Assembly: GCF_900116435.1 (NCBI RefSeq)
Contig: NZ_FPAZ01000001.1
Location: 47,416-111,415, forward strand
Direction of reading: 5' to 3'
DNA length: 64,000 nt
DNA from: Pseudoalteromonas lipolytica
GTDB lineage: Bacteria > Pseudomonadota > Gammaproteobacteria > Enterobacterales > Alteromonadaceae
Shown: one piece after another, positions 54,027-63,130 of the stretch
How the letters are laid out: the number at the start of each line of letters is the position of its first letter
Numbering within the stretch: position 1 is the first letter of the stretch
The notes under the pieces: model-generated
Databases searched by the model: none
The model's input: only the letters and a program-made list of their open reading frames with translations
Told to the model about the DNA's origin: nothing
Position numbers and translations under genes: made by a program

Positions 54027-55924
54027 TACTTCACACCTGAATTAGCTGAATAACGGAATTTTAAGAAGTTCTGTGCTTTATCTAAAATCGCAAACGCTTC
54101 TTTTAAGTTTCGCTGTTCAAAAGGCGATAGCAAATGTGGCTCTAAATCGTTGTCGGGCGCTTCATCTAGCTTTTCTATTTGCCAAGCCTGATGACGGATA
54201 CGGATCATGGCGATATATTCAAGGGCATCTCGTAAGTCTTGCGCTTTTCCTTCTGGTAATAACTTGGCATCAATTATATCTTCAAGTCGTTCAAATGAGT
54301 TTTGCTTACGGCTGCCTATCGCTAAAGCATGCACACGGATTACATCAGACAAAGGGGCTGTGCCACGACGTTTTAAGTTCATTGAGCGTTTATGTTGACC
54401 ATTATGCTCTAATACAAAGTCTTTAAAAAAGCCCAGTGGAGGCGTTCTATTACGTGCGTTAGCTGCCATATTCGCTAAGAAACGCTTATTGCTGCGCCCT
54501 TCTTTAGCAATAAACCGTTTTAGTTCCTCTGCCCATTTGGTTTTGCCGTAAACACCATCAAGATCAAAAAATATTGAACTGTGCAATAATGCTTGTGGTT
54601 TTGGCTCTGCTATCCAACTAGCAAATTGTTCTTGCCACTGTTCCCGCGTTAAACGCCATTTTTTAAATGACGCCATAATTTCACCATCGCAGTACTTATA
54701 ACCACACTCAGCCAAGCCATCACAGACAAAGTCAGCAAGTTTTTGAAAATACGCGTCGTGTAAAGATTCATCAAAACTATTGTCTAGAATAATTGCGTTG
54801 TCTTGATCTGTAACGATTAATTGCTCATCCCTTGCCATTGACCCCAGTGCAATGAAGCAATAAGGCACAGGAGGCGGACCAAACTTTTCTTCGGCTAAAT
54901 CGAGTAGACGCTGTTTGAATGTTCGCCCTATCACTGCCATGGCAGTGCCAATCATATGAGAATTAGCATCTTCATTAACCATCCGCACAAATACATTAGG
55001 CAGCTGGCGCGCATAATAAGCTAAGTCTTCAACTGATTGCTGAGCAAGAATGCCACGCACCAGTAATAAACTACTTTGCGATTCATAGCGCAAAATATCT
55101 GATAACGAAATAACCCCAATGGGTTTTTTCTTAATAACAACGGGTAAGTGATGAATATTATCTCTGAGCATCGCTAGTACAGCTTCAAACACGTAGGCGT
55201 TACTATCGAGTAATACAAGATCAGTCTGCATTATTTGCTGAGCATGTGCTTCGTAACTTAATCCTTGTGCAATAACACTGGAACGTAAATCGCGGTCAGT
55301 TATGATGCCAACAACTTGGCCATCGTCATCATCAGGGTCATCGCTAATGGGTTTATCGGCATCAGTAACCAATACTGACGACACCGACTCTTGCGTCATC
55401 AACTGCGCAACAAACTGAACTGTTGCATCTTTTGCGACCGTGACCACATCTCTGTGCAGTAATGACTTTACTTTTGCGGTAGTTAAATCATTGCTATCGG
55501 CTTGCTCGACGATAGCTTGGTGCAAACGTACATTACCATCAGCCTCAAAGAAATCTGCAAATGGTTCGTACTCGTCGCAATACTGGTTAAACAACTCCAC
55601 ATTAATACAATAAACAAGTGTGTCTTCGAGTGCTTTTGCCGGAAAACGTACTTTACGATTCATTAGCAAACCCATTTGGCCAAATATGCCCCCTACGGTT
55701 AAGCGGTTATATAATTCACCATCACGGCGATACATTTCCACGGCACCAGTACGAATAACATATAAATCGGCTATGTCGTCACCGTAATTTAATATCTCGG
55801 TGCCAGCACGAAAATAAGCAATTTCAATTTGCGACGCTAATTTATTTATTGCCACTTCTGGTAAGTCATCAAATGGAGCATGATCACTTAAAAATTGTGC
55901 AATATCGATGTGTTCGGCTTGCAT
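54026..55924 (-). CDS. cNMP-binding / CBS / DUF294 nucleotidyltransferase-like protein
   Basis: About 632 residues; ATG at 55924 is preferred since AGG is seven bases before it, whereas the one at 55930 is too close. Order: cyclic-nucleotide-binding domain (about 10-125; GTEILNYGDDIADLYVIRTG), two CBS domains (about 150-280; VGIITDRDLR, IGVISLSDILRY), nucleotidyltransferase-like DUF294 domain with GSMARDEQLIVTDQDNA (about 355-375) and DUF294 C-terminal domain. The GS...DQDN motif implies nucleotidyl transfer; the family resembles GlnD-like enzymes. Substrate unknown. Adjacent exonuclease gene overlaps by one base. Cytoplasmic. Confidence 0.9.
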   Translation of the reverse strand: MQAEHIDIAQFLSDHAPFDDLPEVAINKLASQIEIAYFRAGTEILNYGDDIADLYVIRTGAVEMYRRDGELYNRLTVGGIFGQMGLLMNRKVRFPAKALEDTLVYCINVELFNQYCDEYEPFADFFEADGNVRLHQAIVEQADSNDLTTAKVKSLLHRDVVTVAKDATVQFVAQLMTQESVSSVLVTDADKPISDDPDDDDGQVVGIITDRDLRSSVIAQGLSYEAHAQQIMQTDLVLLDSNAYVFEAVLAMLRDNIHHLPVVIKKKPIGVISLSDILRYESQSSLLLVRGILAQQSVEDLAYYARQLPNVFVRMVNEDANSHMIGTAMAVIGRTFKQRLLDLAEEKFGPPPVPYCFIALGSMARDEQLIVTDQDNAIILDNSFDESLHDAYFQKLADFVCDGLAECGYKYCDGEIMASFKKWRLTREQWQEQFASWIAEPKPQALLHSSIFFDLDGVYGKTKWAEELKRFIAKEGRSNKRFLANMAANARNRTPPLGFFKDFVLEHNGQHKRSMNLKRRGTAPLSDVIRVHALAIGSRKQNSFERLEDIIDAKLLPEGKAQDLRDALEYIAMIRIRHQAWQIEKLDEAPDNDLEPHLLSPFEQRNLKEAFAILDKAQNFLKFRYSANSGVK

Positions 55925-55963
55925 ACGCATACCTAGATTGGGTGTTTTTATTGATTGTGGAGG

Positions 55964-55999
55964 TAATTGGCTATTTTTTCAAAGAAAAATAGCCAATTA
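55964..55999 (-). terminator. AT-rich hairpin after the second RND pump gene
   Basis: A perfect 15-pair stem (55964-55978 with 55985-55999; TAATTGGCTATTTTT) and 6-base loop, eight bases after the pump-gene stop at 56007. The stem is AT-rich with a central GGC, and no distinct T run follows. It is probably a terminator or 3'-end stability hairpin before the cNMP/CBS gene. Confidence 0.6.
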
Positions 56000-56006
56000 A
56001 GGTCGA

Positions 56007-59000
56007 TTAAGCGTTTTCTAACTCATCGGCAAGGTGTTTAGACTCATCACCACGAGGTTTGGTAAAACGTGCTAAACCAAGGTAAATAACGGGGGTTAAA
56101 TAAAGCGTGAATAATACCGCTAAGGCTAAACCACCAAACACCACCCATCCAATGGCATTACGCGCTTCGGCACCAGCTCCTGTCGACAAAATAAGCGGCA
56201 ACGCACCCAGTAAGGTAGATACCAACGTCATAGCAATCGGGCGTAAACGAACTAACGCAGCTTCTTCAACAGCGACCCTCACTGAGCGACCTTGGTCACG
56301 TAATTGGTCAGCAAACTCCACCAGCAGTATCGCATTCTTAGCAATTAAGCCAATCAGCATAACTAAGCCTATCTGCGAGTAAATATTTAAAGACGTACCC
56401 GTTAAATACAAAGCCAAAATAGCCGACGTGATACCAAAAGGCACCGTGATCATAACCACAATCGCACTGTTTACGCTTTCAAATTGTGCCGCGAGTACGA
56501 GTAAAACGATTAAAAAAGCCAATACGTAGGTTAACAGTACTTCATTAGCGGTTTCTTCAAATGTAAGTGCTTCGCCTTTAAAAGCAAGGCTAATACCATT
56601 CGGTAAGTTAGTCTCGGAGATGTCACGAATTTTGGTGACCAATTCAGCGATAGTGACATTTTCGGGTAGTTCCATACTTAGCTCAATTGCACGACGCTGT
56701 GCATGGCGCTCAAGCTCAGCTGCCACGCCTTCTTCAGTAATCGTTGCAACACTGCTGAGCGGCACAAGCTGACCATCTCGCGCCCCAACGTATAAGTTGG
56801 CCAGATCATTTGGATTAGTAATGGTTTGATTTTGTGCCTGCAACATAATAGGAATTGATTGATCACCAATGTTTAAATCAGCAATATCATCACCATTTAT
56901 CGCCGCTCTTAACGTGATTGAAATATCACTTAAAGACACACCTAGCTCTTCTGCACGGCGTCTGTCTATATTAACCCGTAACTGTGGCTGCGACGGCTGG
57001 TACGAAATTCTCACTGGCGCAACCTCTGGAATTGCGTTTTCTATTTCAGCTGAGAATGCCTGCGCTGCTTTAAATATTTCTAAGTAATCTTGACCAAGCA
57101 GCGCCAGCTCAATGCCACCCCCTTGACCACGCAAATTTAGACTGTTTGAACCACCAGGGTAACCAGCTGCACCAGGAATATTACCCAGCGGTCCACGTAT
57201 TTTATTAATGATTTCTTGCTGACTAAAGTGACGCTCATCCCAATGCTTTAAAGGCACGGTAATGAATACAATATTGGGATCCCATTGCCCAACAACGGTA
57301 TATATTGACTCAATTTCGCCACTTTCTACAAAAGGCAGTAATATATCTTCCATTTGCACGGCTTGCCTATCCATAAAGTTAAGGCCGACACCATCGGGGC
57401 CACGTGCAAAAATTCGAATTTTGCCTCTGTCTTCTGTGGGCAATAATTCGTTATCAAGGTTCATATACAGTGCACCTGAGCCCGCAGCGACAATTAAGCA
57501 CACAAAAAATGTAATCCATGCATGGTCTAATACACCATGAATCGTGCGTTTATAAACAGCCGCTAAGCCATGCCCAAGTTTTGCAAATGGATGAAATCCC
57601 CCTTGCTTTAATTTAAGTTTAGAGGTTAATGCAGGGACTAAAGACAATGCGACAAAACTAGAGATAATCACTGCGCCCGCGAGCACTCCACCAAATTCAC
57701 GAAACAACCGCCCCGCTGTTGATGGTAAAAACGCAATAGGTACAAATACTGCAGCCAATACAGCCGTGGTGGCCACCACCGCAAAAAATACTTCGCGGGT
57801 ACCAATTACCGCTGCGGCTCGCCGCCCAAGTCCTAGACCGCGTTGACGTTGAATATTTTCACTCACCACAATCGCATCATCAACAATTAAACCTGTCGCT
57901 AATACTAAAGCCAGTAACGTTAATATGTTGATTGAGAAACCCAACGCCCATATCAGCGCGAGCGATCCAATTAAAGCAACGGGAATCGCAAAAGCAGGCA
58001 CCAGTGTTGCGCGCCAAGAGCCAATAAACACCCACAGCGTTATAACAACTAGCAACACGGTGAGTAACAACGAGTTGATTACTTCGTCTACTGAGCTGCG
58101 AATAAACTGTGCGTCGTCGGAGGTGAGCGTAAATTCCATTTCGGGGAATCGCACACGCATTTTTTCAATCAGTGTTAATACTTCATCTGAAATTTCAATG
58201 GTGTTCGACTGGGCTTGACGAATAATCTCCATGCCAATAACAGGTGTGCCATTTAATCTTACGAACGAACGAGGATCTGCAGGGCCAAAATACACGGCGG
58301 CGACATCGCCGATACGCGTGTCATCACGAACAATAATATCTGCGACTTGTTCTGCTGAAATTGAAGTGGCATCAGCACGGACGATGACTTGTTGATCGCT
58401 CGACTTTAAACTCCCTGCCGGAACATCAAACGGCGCTTGGCGTAATACATTAGCAATGTCGGGCACAGTGAGATTAAAGCTGCTTAATTTAAGGGGATCG
58501 ATTCTAACCCTTAAAACTCGTTCACGGTCACCATTTAAACGTACATCAGCCACACCGGGAATGGTTAAAAATTGCGGGGCTAAGTCTACATCAACGCGTT
58601 CGGTCAGTGCTTCAAGAGATAATGTATCACTCGAAACTGTTAGGGACACAACCGCTTCAGCGTCGTTATCGGCCTTAATAATTGATACCCGTTCAACTTC
58701 TTCGGGAAGTTCGCGTTGTACCCGTGCAACCGATTCACGCGTTTCGTTTGCAGCATCATCTAAGTTAACACCCGGGCGAAATTCGACCACGATTCGTGCG
58801 TTGTTTTCTTCACTTTGCGCGCGAATCGACTTTACCCCACTTACACGAGCGACTGCACCTTCAAGTTTACTTGTTACTTCGGTATCAACTGTTTCAGGTG
58901 AACCACCCGGAAACGACGCTGACACCGTAATACGTGGTCTGTCTACATCTGGAAGCTCTCGTACTTCTACGCCAGCAATCGCAGCAATACCCGCAATAAT

Positions 59001-59087
59001 GATCAATAAGTTCAACACAACTATTAAAACAGGTCGGCGAATTGCCATTGACGGCAAGTCTTCCATCATTGGTTGTTGCTTCATCAT
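56007..59087 (-). CDS. RND efflux pump, HAE1-type inner-membrane subunit
   Basis: A 1026-residue RND transporter. Features: MAIRRPVLIVVLNLLIIIAG at TM1, GGSPETVDTEVTSKLE in the porter domain, TM4 TGLIVDDAIVVSENIQ with the proton-carrying Asp pair (DD), and TM10 GLIAKNAILLVEFAD. It is of the MexF/AcrB-like group, distinct from the pump at 48164. The ATG overlaps the adaptor stop by one base; GGAG is only two bases before it, so the next ATG (59084) may be the real start. No outer-membrane channel gene is linked, so it may borrow one. Confidence 0.92.
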   Translation of the reverse strand: MMKQQPMMEDLPSMAIRRPVLIVVLNLLIIIAGIAAIAGVEVRELPDVDRPRITVSASFPGGSPETVDTEVTSKLEGAVARVSGVKSIRAQSEENNARIVVEFRPGVNLDDAANETRESVARVQRELPEEVERVSIIKADNDAEAVVSLTVSSDTLSLEALTERVDVDLAPQFLTIPGVADVRLNGDRERVLRVRIDPLKLSSFNLTVPDIANVLRQAPFDVPAGSLKSSDQQVIVRADATSISAEQVADIIVRDDTRIGDVAAVYFGPADPRSFVRLNGTPVIGMEIIRQAQSNTIEISDEVLTLIEKMRVRFPEMEFTLTSDDAQFIRSSVDEVINSLLLTVLLVVITLWVFIGSWRATLVPAFAIPVALIGSLALIWALGFSINILTLLALVLATGLIVDDAIVVSENIQRQRGLGLGRRAAAVIGTREVFFAVVATTAVLAAVFVPIAFLPSTAGRLFREFGGVLAGAVIISSFVALSLVPALTSKLKLKQGGFHPFAKLGHGLAAVYKRTIHGVLDHAWITFFVCLIVAAGSGALYMNLDNELLPTEDRGKIRIFARGPDGVGLNFMDRQAVQMEDILLPFVESGEIESIYTVVGQWDPNIVFITVPLKHWDERHFSQQEIINKIRGPLGNIPGAAGYPGGSNSLNLRGQGGGIELALLGQDYLEIFKAAQAFSAEIENAIPEVAPVRISYQPSQPQLRVNIDRRRAEELGVSLSDISITLRAAINGDDIADLNIGDQSIPIMLQAQNQTITNPNDLANLYVGARDGQLVPLSSVATITEEGVAAELERHAQRRAIELSMELPENVTIAELVTKIRDISETNLPNGISLAFKGEALTFEETANEVLLTYVLAFLIVLLVLAAQFESVNSAIVVMITVPFGITSAILALYLTGTSLNIYSQIGLVMLIGLIAKNAILLVEFADQLRDQGRSVRVAVEEAALVRLRPIAMTLVSTLLGALPLILSTGAGAEARNAIGWVVFGGLALAVLFTLYLTPVIYLGLARFTKPRGDESKHLADELENA

Positions 59088-60103
59088 TACTCCTTGGCAA
59101 GCTTAACGTCGTTAGCAAATGTCAGCTCTTGGTTAGGGCGTAATCGTTGTACCCCCTCTGTCACTAACAAGTCGCCTTTATTTAAACCCCCTGATACGAG
59201 CAATCGCCCTGCTAAACGCTGCTCAATTTTTACATCAACACGGGTTGCTTTTTTATCGACACTTTTCCATACATACGGACCTGCGGCACCCCACATCATG
59301 GCTGCTTCTGGGACTACTGCATATTCATCGCCTCGAATATTAATGTGCACGCGAAAACTCATGCCTGGCATAAACTGCTTTTCATTGTTATCTAGTTTGG
59401 CTTTGGTTCTTATCGTGCGTGTTTGTGCATTGATACGTGAGTCTAACTCAGCCACTGTTGCGGTATACACTTTATCACCTAACCATGGAATAACCTCTAC
59501 CTCAGACTTCTGCTTAAGCACAGAAATTGCGGCCTCAGGCGCATTAAAGTTAATATACAGCTGAGAAATGTCGTCGATGGTCGCTATTGCAGTTTGTGCG
59601 GTGATCCTGTCACCAACTTCTACATCGGTAAGGCCCATTACGCCGCTAAAAGGCGCCCGGATCTCACGATCTTCACGTTCCGTTTTAGCGTGCATTAACT
59701 TTACTTTTGCTAGTTCATAAAGGGTTTTAGCATCATCTAAATCGCTTTGCGGAACAGCACCTCGGGCATGACTCTCTTCAAGCCTTTTCATGGTGCGCTC
59801 GGCATCTTTTAAGGTAATTTCAGCTTCTTTAAGGGCGGCTTGTTGTCTGCGTGAGTCTAGTTCGAGTAATAAATCACCTTTTGACACATTATCGCCCGGT
59901 TTAAAATACACCGCGGTCACTCTGTCACCCACTGCGGGGTACAACGTAACTGAATGAATCGCCTCTGCGTTTCCAACGGCTTTAATTTGCTGTTTTGCTT
60001 TTTCAGTTGTAACGGGTTCAACAACCACATTGGCCGCCTGTGCAACAGATATGCAGGAAATACAGGCGATTAAGGTCCATGAATATAATTTGCCAATTGT
60101 CAA
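59087..60103 (-). CDS. RND periplasmic adaptor (membrane fusion protein)
   Basis: A 338-residue adaptor with a signal peptide (about 1-23, SCISVAQA) and no lipobox Cys at the cleavage site. Lipoyl-type half motifs LYPAVGDRVTAVYFKPGDNVSKG (first half, within 50-73) and IRAPFSGVMGLTDVEVGDRI (second half) flank a helical hairpin (about 80-145). C-terminal domain ends GLNKGDLLVTEGVQRLRPNQE. It pairs with the HAE1-type pump gene by TAATG overlap. The start is TTG with AGGTG six bases upstream. About 500 gene-free bases lie upstream of it. Confidence 0.9.
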   Translation of the reverse strand: MTIGKLYSWTLIACISCISVAQAANVVVEPVTTEKAKQQIKAVGNAEAIHSVTLYPAVGDRVTAVYFKPGDNVSKGDLLLELDSRRQQAALKEAEITLKDAERTMKRLEESHARGAVPQSDLDDAKTLYELAKVKLMHAKTEREDREIRAPFSGVMGLTDVEVGDRITAQTAIATIDDISQLYINFNAPEAAISVLKQKSEVEVIPWLGDKVYTATVAELDSRINAQTRTIRTKAKLDNNEKQFMPGMSFRVHINIRGDEYAVVPEAAMMWGAAGPYVWKSVDKKATRVDVKIEQRLAGRLLVSGGLNKGDLLVTEGVQRLRPNQELTFANDVKLAKE

Positions 60104-60344
60104 AAGTTCACCTAAATAAGAATCGTTTTAATTGTTACGAAGTGTAACAGCTTTGTGATCAATAAAAACAAGACTTCGTTTAATAAACAAAATGATGAGG
60201 CGAAATTAATAATACCTGTGCTTATATTCAAGTGCTCTGCTTCAAGGTAATAAATCCTATCGAAAGCGATGTAAAACAGTGCACCTATTTAGTCGTTAAA
60301 TGGGGTGTGTTATCACGGTGACATTTAGCCACTTACTGACATTA

Positions 60345-60506
60345 ATACCATTACGCTTAATTAAGTGGTCTATTTTGAGGCAATAAAACCGCGTTGATAA
60401 CAAGGCAAAAATTTAGTTATTTAGTTGTTCTAAATCAGAAATTTTTAACGCAGGTAGCGACTGGTTTAATCACTCAAAATGATTAAGTATTTTTGCGGAA
60501 TGGTAT
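60345..60506. repeat. MITE-like dispersed repeat, longer copy
   Basis: About 162 bases with 8-base inverted ends ATACCATT (60345-60352) and AATGGTAT (60499-60506). It contains TTGAGGCAATAAAACCGCGT, nearly identical to the shorter copy at 1657-1744. No open frame or transposase. The inner sequence is AT-rich with some self-complementarity (TTAGTTGTTCTAAATCAG region). Confidence 0.6.
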
Positions 60507-60543
60507 AATTAGCTGTATGAGTGGCAAATAATTTTTAGGTCAT

Positions 60544-60571
60544 AAAAAAGCCCCAGACTATGCTGAGGCTT
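60544..60571 (-). terminator. Intrinsic terminator of trhO
   Basis: On the reverse strand AAGCCTCAG pairs with CTGGGGCTT (one wobble) around a 6-base loop and is followed by TTTTATG. It lies 26 bases after the trhO stop. Confidence 0.88.
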
Positions 60572-60597
60572 GTATATTATGCATTAGAAGTGGAAAC

Positions 60598-61605
60598 TTA
60601 TTGTTGGCGCTGTGCTTCTTTTTGCGCTTTTTTAGCTTCTTTACGTTTACGAAGTACTTCTTGAGCTTCGTTACCAATGTGGCCTTCGCCACGAGCTTGT
60701 GCTAATTCGATTTGCTTTTGACGCTCAGCAAAACGAGCACGCTGCTCTTCTGTTAGGCTGTCGTGACAGTGATGGCACGATACACCTTCCATGTATTCTG
60801 GCTTTAACTTTTCGTCTTCTGTGATAGGCATACGGCACGCATGACATTGGTCGTATGAACCTTTTTGTAAGTCGTGATTAACCGCTACACGGTTATCAAA
60901 TACAAAACATTCACCTTCCCACATGGTTTCTTCTTTTGGTACTTCTTCTAAGTACTTAAGAATACCACCTTCTAAATGGAAAACTTCGTCGAAACCTTGT
61001 TCTTTCATATACGCCGTTGATTTTTCACAACGGATACCACCCGTACAGAACATAGCCACTTTTTTGTGCTTTTCAGGGTCAAGGTTTTCTTTAGCCCACG
61101 CAGGGAATTCACGGAACGTTTTAGTTCGTGGATCGACCGCGTTTTGGAAAGTACCAATTTCGATTTCGTAATCGTTACGCGTATCGATTAAGATCACTTC
61201 AGGGTCTGAAATTAATGCATTCCAGTCAGCTGGTTTTACGTATGTACCCACTACTTCACGCGGGTCGATACCTTCAACACCCATGGTTACGATTTCTTTT
61301 TTCAGTTTAACCTTAGTGCGGTAAAACGGACATTCATCGTCGTATGACTCTTTAGTCACAATGTTGTCTAGGTTTGGTTGTGCATCTAACCATGCAAGTA
61401 GATTGTCGATACCTTCTCGCTTTGCAGACACCGTACCGTTAATACCTTCAGCCGCTAATAACAAGGTACCGCGTACTTCGTTTTCTTCCATCACATTAAG
61501 TAATGGTTGGCGAATTGCTTCAAAATCTGGAAGGGCTACAAATTTGTAGAGTGCGCACACAACGAAGTGTTCGCTGGTTACATTGTCTTTATGTACAGCA
61601 GTCAT
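60598..61605 (-). CDS. trhO: tRNA uridine(34) hydroxylase, rhodanese-like (TrhO/YceA)
   Basis: A 335-residue protein. An N-terminal acylphosphatase-like domain ([18 protein letters not shown], about 44-61) is followed by a rhodanese domain with active Cys in [12 protein letters not shown] (about 185-196), and a C-terminal Cys-rich segment ([16 protein letters not shown]), then a charged helical tail. TrhO makes 5-hydroxyuridine at tRNA position 34 using oxygen, independent of the prephenate route. AAAGGT precedes the ATG. Single gene with its own terminator, divergent from the helicase gene. Confidence 0.95.
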   Translation of the reverse strand: MTAVHKDNVTSEHFVVCALYKFVALPDFEAIRQPLLNVMEENEVRGTLLLAAEGINGTVSAKREGIDNLLAWLDAQPNLDNIVTKESYDDECPFYRTKVKLKKEIVTMGVEGIDPREVVGTYVKPADWNALISDPEVILIDTRNDYEIEIGTFQNAVDPRTKTFREFPAWAKENLDPEKHKKVAMFCTGGIRCEKSTAYMKEQGFDEVFHLEGGILKYLEEVPKEETMWEGECFVFDNRVAVNHDLQKGSYDQCHACRMPITEDEKLKPEYMEGVSCHHCHDSLTEEQRARFAERQKQIELAQARGEGHIGNEAQEVLRKRKEAKKAQKEAQRQQ

Positions 61606-61802
61606 AGGTTACCTTTTGCTTTAAATGCCATAATTGGCGTTAACCGAATCGCAAATCCGGCGCATTGAGGGCGCGTATTTTACGCGAATTAACGCTAATT
61701 GCAAAAACTCTAACGAAATAGCTGTGTTTTTACTGTCTCCAACGATGGCAAGTACGTTATAATAAACACGATTTACTAATTTTGCTCATCGGAGATTAAG
61801 CA

Positions 61803-63128
61803 TTGCATTTTACTGAACTTGGGATTGATACACGCCTCGAAAAACAACTTGCGCATCAAGGCATCACCCAGCCCACCGATATTCAAGCTCACGCGGTACC
61901 AACAGCTATCGCGGGCCATGACATTTTTGCACAGTCAAAAACAGGGTCGGGCAAAACGCTGGCGTTCTTATTACCCGCTGTACAGCGCGTAATGAAACAA
62001 AAAGCACTCAGTAAACGAGATCCTCGCGTTTTAATAGTGGCCCCTACTCGCGAGCTGGCTACTCAAGTTTATAGCCAACTTAGGCTACTAATTGCTGGCA
62101 CAAATATAAGCGCGGTGAAAATTTTAGGTGGTGAAAACTTTAACGACCAAATTAAGGCGCTTCGTAAAGACCCTCATTTTGTTGTGGGCACACCGGGTCG
62201 TCTTGCTGACCATTTAGGGCAACGCTCATTGCAGCTTTCGGGCCTTGAATTACTCATTTTCGATGAAGCAGACCGTATTTTAGATTTAGGCTTTACCGAG
62301 CAAGTTAAAATGATCAACGAACTTGCTGATCATCGTTTACGTCAAACTTTATTATTTTCGGCGACGCTAGATCATGCACAGGTAGATGCTTTATCACGCA
62401 ACTTACTGCGCTCACCAAAACAAATTTTATTAAGTGCCTCTAACGAGCAGCACAGCGACATAACGCAAAAGCTTTATTTAGCGGATCACCTTGATCACAA
62501 AGAAGCCCTACTTGAGCACTTTGTAAAACAAAACGATGTTGGTCAGTGCATTATCTTTACTGCAACCCGCGCCGACACCCAACGTTTAAGCCAATGGCTA
62601 AATGATAAAGGCTTTAAAGCGCAAGCGCTTGCTGGCGATTTAACGCAAACAAAACGTTTGGAGATCATGGACGCTTTCAGTCGTGAGAATTTTAAAATAT
62701 TAATTACCACCGACGTCGCATCACGTGGTCTTGATTTATTAAGTGTTACTCACGTCATTAACTTTGATTTACCTAAACATGCCGAAGAATACATTCACCG
62801 TATTGGTCGTACAGGACGCGCCGGTTTTAAAGGCACTGCAATATCGCTTGTCGGTCCAAAAGACTGGCCTAGCTATAAAGCAATTAAAGCATTTTTAAAT
62901 GATGAACTGAGCTTTTTCACCGTCGAGGGCTTAGTAGGTAAATTTAAAGGCCTACGCGAGAAAAAAGCGGATACTGTTTGGAAAAAAGCAGAAGAAAAAA
63001 TATCTGCAAAACCAGTAAAACCTAAACGTAAAGCCGCTCCTAAAAAACCAAAAGCGCCAGTTAAACCCCCTATTGATGTGGATGGTTTTTCACCTATGCG
63101 TCGTAAGAAAAAACCAGAACAGGAATAA
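61803..63128 (+). CDS. DEAD-box ATP-dependent RNA helicase
   Basis: A 441-residue helicase. Q motif region GITQPTDIQ, motif I SKTGSGKT (about 45-52), PTRELATQ, motif II DEAD in IFDEADRIL, motif III SAT in LFSATL, and motif VI HRIGRTGRAG all present. The C-terminus is a basic tail rich in Lys and Pro (about 385-441), likely for RNA contact. Members act in ribosome assembly or mRNA decay; which one is not clear. It starts with TTG at 61803, with GGAG eight bases before. Two bases separate it from the next gene, so they are co-transcribed. Confidence 0.92.
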   Translation: MHFTELGIDTRLEKQLAHQGITQPTDIQAHAVPTAIAGHDIFAQSKTGSGKTLAFLLPAVQRVMKQKALSKRDPRVLIVAPTRELATQVYSQLRLLIAGTNISAVKILGGENFNDQIKALRKDPHFVVGTPGRLADHLGQRSLQLSGLELLIFDEADRILDLGFTEQVKMINELADHRLRQTLLFSATLDHAQVDALSRNLLRSPKQILLSASNEQHSDITQKLYLADHLDHKEALLEHFVKQNDVGQCIIFTATRADTQRLSQWLNDKGFKAQALAGDLTQTKRLEIMDAFSRENFKILITTDVASRGLDLLSVTHVINFDLPKHAEEYIHRIGRTGRAGFKGTAISLVGPKDWPSYKAIKAFLNDELSFFTVEGLVGKFKGLREKKADTVWKKAEEKISAKPVKPKRKAAPKKPKAPVKPPIDVDGFSPMRRKKKPEQE

Positions 63129-63130
63129 TA

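Larger units (their letters stand above)
60104..60597. other. Intergenic gap of 494 bases with a dispersed repeat
   Basis: Contains the repeat at 60345-60506 and the trhO terminator at 60544-60571. The first 240 bases should hold the promoter of the adaptor/pump operon; a T- and A-rich stretch is seen but no clear boxes or operator. Confidence 0.45.

Noticed and set aside
58456..59106. A 216-codon rightward open frame
   Set aside because: It lies fully antisense to the well-supported RND pump gene, is Ser/Thr/Arg-rich as mirror frames of hydrophobic coding DNA often are, and has no ribosome-binding site or recognisable domain.
59073..59564. A 163-codon rightward open frame
   Set aside because: Antisense to the RND adaptor gene with no domain; a shadow of its codon usage.
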